A DNA stretch of 33,531 nucleotides, taken from the NCBI GenBank assembly GCA_902476645.1, contig CABSEG010000024.1, positions 1-33,531 on the forward strand, written 5' to 3'. A program made the position numbers and the translations under genes. Each line of letters begins with the position of its first letter. Within the stretch, counting starts at the first letter, position 1. The notes below the pieces were generated by a model that saw nothing but the letters and a program-made list of their open reading frames with translations, was not told the DNA's origin and made no database searches. The DNA comes from an uncultured Lachnospiraceae bacterium. Its GTDB lineage: Bacteria > Bacillota > Clostridia > Lachnospirales > Lachnospiraceae. Shown here one piece after another: positions 16,971-24,846 of this stretch.

Positions 16971-18110
16971 ATGATCTACAAAGATTTTCAGGATTTAAAG
17001 CTGTCTGCCCTGGGGCTTGGGGCTATGCGTCTTCCGGTGGTCGGGGACCAGGGAGACGTGCCGATTGATGAGGATAAGACGGCACAGATGGTGGCATATG
17101 CTATAGAGAATGGGATCAATTATTTTGATACAGCCTATGGATACCATGGGGGCCAGTCAGAGATTGTGATGGGCAAGATTCTCGGAAGCTATCCCAGGGA
17201 CAGCTATTATCTGGCCACCAAATTTCCGGGCTATGATTTGTCGAATATGGATAAGGTGGAAACCATCTTTGAAGAGCAGTTAAAAAAGTGTGGAGTGGAT
17301 TACTTTGATTTCTATCTGTTCCACAATGTGTATGAGAAAAATATTGATCCCTATCTGGATCCGAAAAATGGGATTCTGGATTACCTGTTAAAGCAGAAAG
17401 AAAACGGCAGAATCCGGCATCTGGGATTCTCTGCCCATGGCAGATACGATACCATGAAACGGTTTTTGGATGCCTATGGAGAGCACATGGAGTTTTGCCA
17501 GATTCAGCTGAACTATCTGGACTGGAAACTGCAGGATGCAAAGGCAAAAGTGGAGCTTCTGAATTCTTATCACATTCCTATCTGGGTGATGGAGCCGCTG
17601 CGTGGAGGCAGGCTGGCATCCCTCTCCCAGGAGAACGAAGACAGGTTGAAATCGCTTCGGCCCCAGGAAGAGATCCCGGCATGGGCCTTTCGGTTTTTGC
17701 AGTCTGTTCCCGGTGTGACCATGGTACTTTCCGGTATGTCGAATATGGAGCAGCTGGAGCAGAATGTGAAGACCTTTTCGGAGGAGCTTCCATTAAATCA
17801 GGATGAAAAAAAGGCTCTGATGGAAGTAGCGGACAGTATGCTGGATATTCTGCCCTGCACGGCCTGCCGCTACTGCGTCACCCATTGTCCCCGGGGACTG
17901 GATATCCCCACGCTGTTGGCATTATACAATGAAACCAGATTTGCAAACGGTCTGATCACCCATATGGCGGTGGAAGCTCTGGATGAGGATAAGAGACCAG
18001 ATCAGTGCATCGGATGTCGCAGCTGCGAGGCCGTCTGTCCCCAACAGCTGAAGATCGCGTCAGCTATGAGCGATTTCGTGGAGCGGCTAAATCAGCCGGC
18101 CGGATTATAA
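16971..18110 (+). CDS. Aldo/keto reductase with C-terminal 2[4Fe-4S] ferredoxin domain
   Basis: A cytoplasmic NAD(P)H-linked oxidoreductase of 379 aa. The AKR barrel (about 1-285) carries the full catalytic tetrad Asp53, Tyr58, Lys84 and His118. The C-terminus has two four-cysteine cluster motifs, Cys296/299/302/306-Pro and Cys346/349/352/356-Pro, typical of clostridial Fe-S aldo/keto reductases. The start has AGGAGG at 16955-16960. It is monocistronic: a terminator lies upstream and its promoter is MerR-type, which suggests induction by a reactive aldehyde or electrophile, or by another small ligand, rather than by the sugar regulator of its neighbours. The physiological substrate is unknown. 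Confidence 0.93.
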   Translation: MIYKDFQDLKLSALGLGAMRLPVVGDQGDVPIDEDKTAQMVAYAIENGINYFDTAYGYHGGQSEIVMGKILGSYPRDSYYLATKFPGYDLSNMDKVETIFEEQLKKCGVDYFDFYLFHNVYEKNIDPYLDPKNGILDYLLKQKENGRIRHLGFSAHGRYDTMKRFLDAYGEHMEFCQIQLNYLDWKLQDAKAKVELLNSYHIPIWVMEPLRGGRLASLSQENEDRLKSLRPQEEIPAWAFRFLQSVPGVTMVLSGMSNMEQLEQNVKTFSEELPLNQDEKKALMEVADSMLDILPCTACRYCVTHCPRGLDIPTLLALYNETRFANGLITHMAVEALDEDKRPDQCIGCRSCEAVCPQQLKIASAMSDFVERLNQPAGL

Positions 18111-18122
18111 ACGGTAAAGAGG

Positions 18123-18145
18123 GCCCGTCTGACAGTCAGGCGGGC
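18123..18145 (+). terminator. Probable weak terminator hairpin after the aldo/keto reductase gene
   Basis: A 10-bp stem, GCCCGTCTGA (18123-18132) with TCAGGCGGGC (18136-18145) including one G-T wobble, has a 3-nt loop 12 nt after the stop codon. No T run follows (tatcatag), so termination may be factor-aided or partial. Confidence 0.5.
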
Positions 18146-18154
18146 TATCATAGT

Positions 18155-18215
18155 AAAATTTTATAAATTTTTACTAAAATACTGCAAAGACCTTTCTTTA
18201 AAATATAGTTATAAT
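18155..18215 (+). promoter_or_regulatory. Activator-type promoter with two 21-bp-spaced boxes, upstream of the GH43 gene
   Basis: Box 1 is AAAATTTTATAAATTTTT (18155-18172) and box 2 is AAAATACTGCAAAGACCT (18176-18193), starting 21 bp apart. The -10 is a perfect TATAAT (18210-18215), again starting 34 bp after the start of box 2. The -35 position is AAGACC. Box 2 matches the other two box-2 sequences at 14 of 18 positions each. Confidence 0.72.
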
Positions 18216-18274
18216 ATAGATCGAAAAAAAATGAGGCAGTATGTCTGCTTATTTCAAAGAAAGGTGGAATCAGC

Positions 18275-21200
18275 ATGATTAAAAAAGCGATGAAGAGAGC
18301 TTGTTCCCTGCTTTTATGTGCTGCGCTTGCCGTACCGGCAACGATTGGGAATGTGGCAGAAGCGGCAGAGCCGACCATGGATGGTCATGGCCTGACAGGC
18401 GCATGGTATAAGGCGGAGGATGGTTCAGACCGGGAAGACCTTTCCAGATTTACATTTGAGGAAGATCGTTATCTGGGAAGTGAAAGGACAGCATGTCTGG
18501 ATGGGGAAAACTTAAAGCCCCTGATTGCAGACTTGATTGGAAGCTCTGACGACAGTCAGTTTGTACTGGCCAGATTTACCGGAGAGCTGGAAGTACCAAA
18601 GGAAGAAGCATATACTTTCTATATGATCGGCGACGATGGATTCAGACTCTATATAGACGATCAGCTGATCATTGATTTCTGGCAGCAGGCCTGGGATAAA
18701 GAGCAAAAAAGCGAGCCTGTCACCCTGACGGCGGGACGCCATGATATCCGTGTGGAGTATCTGCAGGGATGGGGCGGCGCATACGTAAAGCTGCAGTGGG
18801 AGAGTCCTTCCATAGAAAAGCAGGTGGTGCCGGAGTCTGTTCTTTATCAGTCTAAGGAGAATTATTATCAGGACGCGAAAAATGCCCTGGTGACAGAAAT
18901 TGAAAAGTGCCAGAAGGTATGCCAGAATGTAGCGGGAAGCCAGGAGACCATTCAGGCGCTGGAAAGTCAGATTGAAAAAGCCGTTGAAATCCGGGATGCA
19001 GACTATTCCCAGGTGGAGGACGTGCAGGAGATCATCGACTTGATGGATCAGGCAGTCGCAGATTTGCAGGATGCTAAGACACAGGTATATTTAAGCACAG
19101 GTGTGCAGGAATCCGGTTATTATACTCAGTTTACGAATCCTCTGTATCAGGGACAGGATCCTTTTGTGACACAGAAGGATGGATTCTATTACCTGGTAGC
19201 TTCCAGCAATGATGACAATGAGTGCAAAATTTACGTGTCCAAATCTCAGACCCTGACAGATCAGGGAGAAAAGAAGATGGTCATGGATCTGTCCGGTAAG
19301 CAGAGAAGAATCTTTGCGCCGGAGTTGTATTATCTGAACGATGAAGACGGTGGCCACTGGTATATTTACTACTGTGCAGATGTAATGAATTTTGAACAGG
19401 ATTATCCGGAAATGGCAGAGAAATATAAGCTGGGAGATGAGCATCATATCGTATTCTGCCTGCGCTCCAAGACGGAGGATCCCATGGGTGAATATGAGGA
19501 TATGGGACCGCTGTATTGTGGCGAGGATGGCGTCATCTTAGGCGCAAATGACTTTACCATTATGGAATACGACGGTTCACTTTTCGGCGTATGGGGAACC
19601 TTGGGGGCTAATCAGCCTTTGGGACCTGCAATTGTGGAGATGGACAGCCCAAGCGTTATCACCAAGGATCGTGATATGCTTCCCATTGGAGGGGGAGAAG
19701 GTCCCAGAGCCCTGAAAAATGATAATGGAGATCTTTTTATTACGATGTCCGAAGGTGGATATTCCACAGACGGTTATCGGCTTTCCGTTCTGTGCTTTAC
19801 CGGCCAGTCCAAGGAAGAGCTTTTAGACGAGAGCAAATGGTATGCCATGAGAGATGTGTTTACCTCAACTACCACGGTATCCGGACCGGCAAGAGCTTCT
19901 TTTGTGAAGTCTGCGGATGGAACCGAAGACTGGATGGTATATCATTCCAGAGTTTACAAGGAAGTGGATAACAACTGGTGGCGTCAGGTGAACATTAAGA
20001 AATTTGACTGGACAGAAGAAGGTCTTCCTGATTTTGGAACTCCCGCGTCCACAAACCAGAAGTTTGGCCTGCCCTCCGGAGATCCTGGACAGGGAGATCA
20101 GTATGAGGCAGAAGGCGCTATCTTAGAAGGCGGCGCCAGCATTAGCAGCGACAACAGCAATTATTATGGAAAAGGCTATGTGGAAGTTCCCAATACAAAG
20201 GGAGCTGCCGTCAGTTTTGTGGTAAATGCCGAAGAGGCGGGAGATTATATTGTGGGTCTGCGCTATGCCTATGGCGTGCGGAAAGATGGAGAGACCACCA
20301 ACAATCCCACCAGTCAGCTGCCCTCCAGAGCCGTTATGAATATTTACGTAAATGGGGAAAAGGCAGATACGATCCAGATGGATAAGAACTCCTTTACCTG
20401 GAACGAATGGTTTACCGGCTCGAAGCGTCTGTCCTTGAACGCAGGGGCAAACCTGATCACTTACAGTGTAGATCAGGGATGTACGGGAAACGTACATATG
20501 GATATGCTGACCATGCACAAAGCGGATGTACCCTATACCCAGGCTGAGATTCGTCCCGATGCCGTGGAGGTGGAGAAGGATTACGCAGTATTGGCAGCAG
20601 GGGAAAGTACCCAGATTCAGGCAAAAGCAGTGCCGGAGAACGCAGGAAACCAGCAGCTTGTATATACATCCTCCGATGAACAGGTGGCTATCGTGGATGC
20701 AGGCGGAAAGGTAACGGCTCTGAAAGAAGGAGAGGCCACCATTACGATAGCGGCAGCTGGAAATCGAAAGGCCACCGCTCAGTTTCGAGTTTTTGTAACT
20801 CAGAAAAAAGAGGAGGCGACTCCGAATCCTTCCGAAACCGTAATACGTCCGGCTTATGTGGAGCTTGCCGCAAAGAAGGTAACAATGGCAGCCGGAAAGA
20901 GCAAAAGCTTAAATCCTAAGGTATACCCCTCCTATGCGAAAGATACCACACTGACCTTCCAGTCTTCTGACCCCAAAGTGGCCGTTGTGGATGCCAAAGG
21001 AACGGTAACCGCTAAGGCAGCCGGGAAGGCTGTGATCACCGTGATTGCCAATGGGGATACCACCGTAAAGCAGACTTGCAGTGTGACAGTAAAACCTGCC
21101 AAGGTGGCGGGGATAAAGGCTGCCAGACTGAAAAAGGGAGGCGCCAGACTGAAATGGAAGAAGCAAAGTGGTGTGACCGGATACCAAATCTATCGTTCCG

Positions 21201-21379
21201 ATAAGAAGAAAGGCGGCTACAAGCTGGTAAAGACCGTGAAGAAAGCATCGGTTACCAGGTTTACGGATAAAAAGGCAAAGAAGGGAAAGGTATATTACTA
21301 TAAAGTAAGAGCCAACAAAAAGACAGCCTCCGGTAAAATTGTTGGAGAGTATTCCACAATCAGAAAAGTAAAAAAATAG
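18275..21379 (+). CDS. Secreted GH43 arabinosidase/xylosidase-type enzyme with PA14, CBM and Big_2 domains
   Basis: A 1034-aa secreted enzyme with AAAGGTGG upstream of the ATG. Layout: signal peptide 1-31; PA14 about 37-196; a helical FIVAR-like linker 196-278; a GH43 five-bladed propeller about 280-600; a CBM6/CBM35-like domain about 611-750 (opening YEAEGA); two Big_2 domains (755-850, 856-941); and a very Lys-rich FN3 tail 942-1034. The likely catalytic trio is Asp295 (GQDPF, base), Asp426 (GANDF, pKa modulator) and Glu475 (GEGPR, acid); these are read from motif position and not from an alignment. GH43 enzymes mostly remove alpha-L-arabinofuranose or beta-xylose side chains. It shares the regulatory boxes of the GH127 and GH2 genes and the PA14 module of the latter. 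No cell-wall sorting signal is present; the basic tail could bind the wall by charge. Confidence 0.88.
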   Translation: MIKKAMKRACSLLLCAALAVPATIGNVAEAAEPTMDGHGLTGAWYKAEDGSDREDLSRFTFEEDRYLGSERTACLDGENLKPLIADLIGSSDDSQFVLARFTGELEVPKEEAYTFYMIGDDGFRLYIDDQLIIDFWQQAWDKEQKSEPVTLTAGRHDIRVEYLQGWGGAYVKLQWESPSIEKQVVPESVLYQSKENYYQDAKNALVTEIEKCQKVCQNVAGSQETIQALESQIEKAVEIRDADYSQVEDVQEIIDLMDQAVADLQDAKTQVYLSTGVQESGYYTQFTNPLYQGQDPFVTQKDGFYYLVASSNDDNECKIYVSKSQTLTDQGEKKMVMDLSGKQRRIFAPELYYLNDEDGGHWYIYYCADVMNFEQDYPEMAEKYKLGDEHHIVFCLRSKTEDPMGEYEDMGPLYCGEDGVILGANDFTIMEYDGSLFGVWGTLGANQPLGPAIVEMDSPSVITKDRDMLPIGGGEGPRALKNDNGDLFITMSEGGYSTDGYRLSVLCFTGQSKEELLDESKWYAMRDVFTSTTTVSGPARASFVKSADGTEDWMVYHSRVYKEVDNNWWRQVNIKKFDWTEEGLPDFGTPASTNQKFGLPSGDPGQGDQYEAEGAILEGGASISSDNSNYYGKGYVEVPNTKGAAVSFVVNAEEAGDYIVGLRYAYGVRKDGETTNNPTSQLPSRAVMNIYVNGEKADTIQMDKNSFTWNEWFTGSKRLSLNAGANLITYSVDQGCTGNVHMDMLTMHKADVPYTQAEIRPDAVEVEKDYAVLAAGESTQIQAKAVPENAGNQQLVYTSSDEQVAIVDAGGKVTALKEGEATITIAAAGNRKATAQFRVFVTQKKEEATPNPSETVIRPAYVELAAKKVTMAAGKSKSLNPKVYPSYAKDTTLTFQSSDPKVAVVDAKGTVTAKAAGKAVITVIANGDTTVKQTCSVTVKPAKVAGIKAARLKKGGARLKWKKQSGVTGYQIYRSDKKKGGYKLVKTVKKASVTRFTDKKAKKGKVYYYKVRANKKTASGKIVGEYSTIRKVKK

Positions 21380-21430
21380 AAATATTGTGTAAAATTACAA
21401 TAAAAGAAAGAGAAAGTCTTGGCATTTTGT

Positions 21431-21439
21431 TGGTATAAT
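21431..21439 (+). promoter_or_regulatory. Extended -10 promoter of the nhaC-type gene
   Basis: TGG followed by TATAAT (21434-21439) forms an extended -10 element (TGnTATAAT). No good -35 lies 16-18 bp upstream. Transcription from here would give a leader of about 150 nt before the antiporter start. Confidence 0.55.
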
Positions 21440-21445
21440 GTTAAA

Positions 21446-21570
21446 ATAGCATTAAAATCGGAAAAAACCACAAATGATACATCGGATGCAAAACGTGATC
21501 CGGGAAGAGCCAGGGCAAGGTAAAACCATGGATGGGGTTTTCATTTGAGAACGTCATTCATGGTTTTTTT
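21446..21570 (+). promoter_or_regulatory. Structured leader RNA of the nhaC-type gene: candidate riboswitch or attenuator
   Basis: The 5' leader contains a hairpin at 21483-21502 (CGGAT with ATCCG, extended by CA with TG across a bulged G) and then a full intrinsic terminator just before the gene. An alternative stem, AAAACC (21522-21527) with GGTTTT (21536-21541), would use the left arm of the terminator and so act as an antiterminator. I do not recognise a known riboswitch class. The cargo, a Na+/H+ antiporter, suggests a cation or pH signal, but this is inference. Confidence 0.45.
21522..21570 (+). terminator. Leader (attenuation) terminator ahead of the nhaC-type gene
   Basis: The left arm at about 21522-21542 pairs with the right arm at about 21547-21567, about 20 bp with three G-T wobbles and one mismatch, around a loop attt. 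A run of seven T follows (21564-21570). It lies 27 nt before the ATG at 21598, so it cannot serve the preceding gene only and probably controls entry into nhaC. Confidence 0.75.
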
Positions 21571-21597
21571 CTTGGGTGGAAAGAGAGGAAATCGGAT

Positions 21598-23220
21598 ATG
21601 AAAGTTTCAAAAAAGTGGATGTGTGGATTGGGGTTTCTGGCACTGGTGATACTGTTGTTTGCCATGACGGCACTGGCCGCCGGGGAGGAGACCGCCAAAC
21701 CTGCCATGTATGCCACGTTTTGGGCCATGATTCCTCCCCTTGTGGCCATTGTGCTGGCTTTGATTACCAAAGAGGTGTACAGCTCTCTGTTTTTGGGCAT
21801 CTTAGTAGGGGCTCTGTTTTATTCCGACTTCTCCTTTGAGGGGACGGTTACTCATATCTTCCAGGGGGGAATTGTCAGCGTATTATCGGATAGCTATAAT
21901 GTGGGAATCCTGGTATTTTTGGTGATTTTAGGCGTAATTGTCAGCCTGATGAATCAGGCGGGAGGTTCTGCCGCCTTTGGCCGCTGGGCCAGCAGAAAAA
22001 TCAAGACCAGAGTAGGGGCACAGCTGGCTACGATTGTGTTGGGCGTGTTAATTTTTATTGACGATTATTTTAACTGTCTGACTGTGGGGAGTGTCATGCG
22101 TCCTGTTACTGACCGGCATCAGGTGTCCAGGGCAAAACTGGCCTACCTGATTGATGCCACGGCGGCGCCGGTATGCATCATAGCTCCCATATCCTCCTGG
22201 GCTGCCGCAGTGACAGGATTTGTGGATGGAGAGGATGGATTCTCCCTCTTTATCCGGGCAATCCCCTACAATTTCTATGCGCTGCTGACCATTGTCATGA
22301 TGGTGGGTTTGGTGCTTATGAAAGTGGATTATGGCCCCATGGCAAAGCATGAGAAGAACGCGAAGAAGGGAGATTTATTTACCACTCGGGATGAAATCAG
22401 CAAAGACGAGATGGAAGAGGTGACGAATCCCAAAGGAAGTGTCATAGACTTGCTGATACCTATTTTTTCCCTGATTGTCTGCTGTGTTATTGGAATGATT
22501 TATACAGGTGGTTTTTTCTCCGGCACGGATTTTATCACGGCCTTTTCCAACAGTGACGCATCGGTGGGACTGGTGCTTGGCAGCTTTTTTGGATTGGTTA
22601 TTACCATTGTGCTGTACATGATCCGAAGAGTCATGAAATTTTCAGATTGTATGGCCTGCCTCCCTCAGGGATTTAAATCCATGGTACCGGCCATCCTGAT
22701 CCTGACGCTGGCATGGACCTTGAAAGCGATGACAGACAGCCTGGGCGCAGCGGCATTTGTAGAAGCCGCCATGGAACAGAGTGCCCAGGGTCTGCAAAAT
22801 TTATTACCTGCTATTATTTTTCTGGTGGGATGCCTGCTATCCTTTGCCACAGGCACTTCCTGGGGAACTTTTGGGATTCTGATCCCCATTGTGGTAGCAG
22901 TGTTTGAGGGGAAAAATCCGGACCTGATGATCATCTCCATTTCTGCCTGCATGGCAGGAGCCGTTTGCGGGGATCACTGCTCCCCCATTTCCGACACCAC
23001 AATCATGTCCTCAGCAGGGGCCAGATGCAATCATGTGAATCATGTGACTACCCAGCTTCCCTATGCGGTTACCGCGGCAGCAGTATCTTTCGTCACCTAT
23101 ATCATAGCAGGATTTGTGCAGACAGCCTGGATTGCTTTGCCCTGCGGCATTGTGCTTATGCTGGGAACCCTGATTGTGATGAAAGCAATTGACGGGAGTC
23201 GGCAACATAGCGTAGAATAG
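21598..23220 (+). CDS. NhaC-family Na+/H+ antiporter
   Basis: A polytopic inner-membrane protein of 540 aa with about 12 hydrophobic helices. Family landmarks include a conserved DDYFNCLTVG segment, a DATAAPVC region, FATGTSWGTFG and GDHCSPISDTTIMSSAG near the C-terminus. It should exchange Na+ for protons, though some clostridial homologues move organic acids or amino acids. The start at 21598 is chosen because the in-frame ATG at 21532 lies inside the terminator stem; AGAGG at 21584-21588 serves the later start. It stands behind its own leader terminator and is followed 57 nt later by the flavin reductase-rubredoxin gene, with no terminator between, so co-transcription is possible. Confidence 0.9.
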   Translation: MKVSKKWMCGLGFLALVILLFAMTALAAGEETAKPAMYATFWAMIPPLVAIVLALITKEVYSSLFLGILVGALFYSDFSFEGTVTHIFQGGIVSVLSDSYNVGILVFLVILGVIVSLMNQAGGSAAFGRWASRKIKTRVGAQLATIVLGVLIFIDDYFNCLTVGSVMRPVTDRHQVSRAKLAYLIDATAAPVCIIAPISSWAAAVTGFVDGEDGFSLFIRAIPYNFYALLTIVMMVGLVLMKVDYGPMAKHEKNAKKGDLFTTRDEISKDEMEEVTNPKGSVIDLLIPIFSLIVCCVIGMIYTGGFFSGTDFITAFSNSDASVGLVLGSFFGLVITIVLYMIRRVMKFSDCMACLPQGFKSMVPAILILTLAWTLKAMTDSLGAAAFVEAAMEQSAQGLQNLLPAIIFLVGCLLSFATGTSWGTFGILIPIVVAVFEGKNPDLMIISISACMAGAVCGDHCSPISDTTIMSSAGARCNHVNHVTTQLPYAVTAAAVSFVTYIIAGFVQTAWIALPCGIVLMLGTLIVMKAIDGSRQHSVE

Positions 23221-23276
23221 GGAAAAGTTCCGAAGAAGAAGCCAGAGTGTTAGAATCATACTGAGAGGAGGTTTCT

Positions 23277-23924
23277 ATGAATACAAAGATTTTTCGAAGT
23301 ATGTCCTACGGTGTTTATGTGGTGGGCACCATGGATGGAGAACGGCCAACCGGTTGTATCGCAAACAGTATTATGCAGGTGACATCTTCACCAGCCACAG
23401 TGGCGGTCAGCATCAATCATGAGAACTATACAAACTCCTGTATAGAACGCAGTGGCATGTTTTCGTATTCCATCTTGTCGGAGCAATCAGATCCCGGACT
23501 GATCGGTACGTTTGGATTTCAGTCTGGAAAAGAAGCAGACAAGTTTTTCAACGTGGAGTTTGAGATGGCTGCCCAGATGCCCGTGATCAAGGATTCCTGC
23601 GGTTACGTGGTCTGCCGGGTGAAGGACAAAATGGAGACGTCCACCCACACGGTGTTCTTAGGAGAGGTGGTGGAGGCAGAGGTGTACAGGGAAGAGGCAA
23701 AGGCTATGACCTATGCCTATTACCATCAGGTAATCAAAGGAAAAAGTCCGAAAAATGCCCCTACCTACCTGCAGGAGGAGTCTCAAAAGGGAGAGAGGGC
23801 CAAAAAGACAGTTTGGGTGTGCTCTGTATGCGGATATGAATATGAAGGAGAAACACTTCCTGAAGGCTTTGTCTGTCCTGTCTGTAAGCAGGGTGCCGAT
23901 CGGTTTCGGAGAGTAGAAACATAA
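23277..23924 (+). CDS. Flavin reductase-rubredoxin fusion (high-molecular-weight rubredoxin, Hrb type)
   Basis: A 215-aa cytoplasmic redox protein. Residues 1-155 form an FMN-binding split-barrel flavin reductase domain; residues about 178-215 form a rubredoxin domain with four metal ligands, Cys182, Cys185, Cys200 and Cys203 (CSVCGYEYEG and CPVCKQGA). The same order occurs in Moorella Hrb, which passes electrons from NADH via FMN and iron to the flavodiiron protein FprA for O2 or NO reduction. No fprA lies in the window. The start has GAGAGGAGG 5-6 nt upstream. It was probably acquired as an oxidative or nitrosative defence gene; the partner is inferred from the family. Confidence 0.9.
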   Translation: MNTKIFRSMSYGVYVVGTMDGERPTGCIANSIMQVTSSPATVAVSINHENYTNSCIERSGMFSYSILSEQSDPGLIGTFGFQSGKEADKFFNVEFEMAAQMPVIKDSCGYVVCRVKDKMETSTHTVFLGEVVEAEVYREEAKAMTYAYYHQVIKGKSPKNAPTYLQEESQKGERAKKTVWVCSVCGYEYEGETLPEGFVCPVCKQGADRFRRVET

Positions 23925-23941
23925 AAAGCCGCTTCAGGCAG

Positions 23942-23973
23942 GGACCGTGCCCATATGGAAGGCACGGTCCTTT
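23942..23973 (+). terminator. Probable terminator hairpin between the hrb-type and yaaA genes
   Basis: A perfect 10-bp stem, GGACCGTGCC (23942-23951) with GGCACGGTCC (23961-23970), has a 9-nt loop and only three T after it. The short T run suggests partial readthrough, which yaaA may need because no clear promoter fits in the 30 nt before its start. Confidence 0.6.
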
Positions 23974-24002
23974 GCTATGAAGGAGGCTGGAAAGGAGCCG
24001 TT

Positions 24003-24776
24003 ATGATTGCGATGATTTCGCCGGCCATAAGTATGAAAATTCCGGAGAAAACAGATTGGAAGATTACCAGACCACAGTTTTTGGAGGATGCGGACAGGAT
24101 CAATAAGATACTGAAAAAGCTTAGCCCATGGGAGTTTGAAGAGTGGATGCATATAAGCCCCGGCTTGGCCGTGGAAGCTTTTATGAATGCCCGGGACTTT
24201 GATATTTCAAATCCGGGAAGCCCGGCGGCCCTGACTTTTACGGGCCTGGTATACCGCTATCTGCATCCGGAGGATTTCAGCCAACAAGAGCTGGACTATG
24301 CCCAGGAACATCTGAGAATCCTAAGCGGTTTGTACGGAGCACTGCGTCCCCTGGATGGGATAATGCCCTATCGCCTGGAGATGGGCTGCAAGCTTCCTAT
24401 AGAGGGGAAGAAACTTTATGCCTACTGGGGAAGAAGGATTTATGAAAGTCTGTTTCAGCAGGGAGAACCTGTGATCAATCTGGCATCCGAAGAGTACGCA
24501 AAGACAGTGCGTCCATTCCTGAGCAAGAGGGATTTTTTTGTAGACGTTCAGTTTTTGGTGTGGAGGGGAGGAAAGTACCGGACGGTTACTGCCTGGGCTA
24601 AAATGGCCAGAGGAGCCATGGCGCGCAGTATCCTGAAAAACAGATGGGAAGCGGCAGAACAGCTTAAGGAGTTTGCGTGGGAGGGATTTGCCTTCGAGGA
24701 GGCCCTTTCGGGGAAAAAGAAGTATTGTTTCTGTCTGGGTCCGGGGAAAATATCTTTTGACCCTGACCTCAGATGA
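24003..24776 (+). CDS. yaaA: YaaA/UPF0246 (DUF328) family peroxide-stress protein
   Basis: A 257-aa cytoplasmic protein, near the usual family length of about 250. Family signatures seen are MISPA near the N-terminus, SGLYGALRPLDGIMPYRLEMG in the middle, INLASEEYAK and KMARGAMAR. E. coli YaaA binds DNA and lowers free iron and oxidative damage during peroxide stress. The start at 24003 has AAAGGAG at 23991-23997; the in-frame ATG at 23955 lies in the loop of the upstream hairpin and is rejected. Its place after the flavin reductase-rubredoxin gene suggests a small oxidative-stress cluster. Confidence 0.88.
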   Translation: MIAMISPAISMKIPEKTDWKITRPQFLEDADRINKILKKLSPWEFEEWMHISPGLAVEAFMNARDFDISNPGSPAALTFTGLVYRYLHPEDFSQQELDYAQEHLRILSGLYGALRPLDGIMPYRLEMGCKLPIEGKKLYAYWGRRIYESLFQQGEPVINLASEEYAKTVRPFLSKRDFFVDVQFLVWRGGKYRTVTAWAKMARGAMARSILKNRWEAAEQLKEFAWEGFAFEEALSGKKKYCFCLGPGKISFDPDLR

Positions 24777-24785
24777 TGGTATACT
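24757..24785 (+). promoter_or_regulatory. Sigma-A promoter for the 10-TM exporter gene, inside the yaaA 3' end
   Basis: The -35 is TTGACC (24757-24762) and the -10 is TATACT (24780-24785), with a 17-bp spacer. The -35 lies in the last codons of yaaA. This makes the exporter gene independent of yaaA. Confidence 0.7.
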
Positions 24786-24846
24786 ATAAAAATCTGTTGA
24801 TAGAGGCAATAATAGCGATAGCGTATAAGGAAAGAATGAGGTTAAC

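Noticed and set aside
21383..21400. AAATATTGTGTAAAAT sequence resembling the paired-box motif
   Set aside because: It needs a gap to align, has no partner 21 bp away and does not lie 34 bp before a -10; it is probably chance in A/T-rich DNA.
21419..21435. Possible sigma-54 promoter (TTGGCATTTTGTTGGT) before the nhaC-type gene
   Set aside because: The -12 half is TGGT instead of TTGC, and an extended -10 TATAAT overlaps it, so a sigma-A promoter is the simpler reading.
21532..21597. Upstream in-frame start for the NhaC protein
   Set aside because: The ATG is inside the terminator hairpin; the ATG at 21598 has AGAGG at proper distance and gives a normal N-terminus.
23955..24002. Upstream in-frame start for YaaA
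   Set aside because: The ATG is in the loop of the terminator hairpin, while AAAGGAG directly precedes the ATG at 24003, which gives the family N-terminus.
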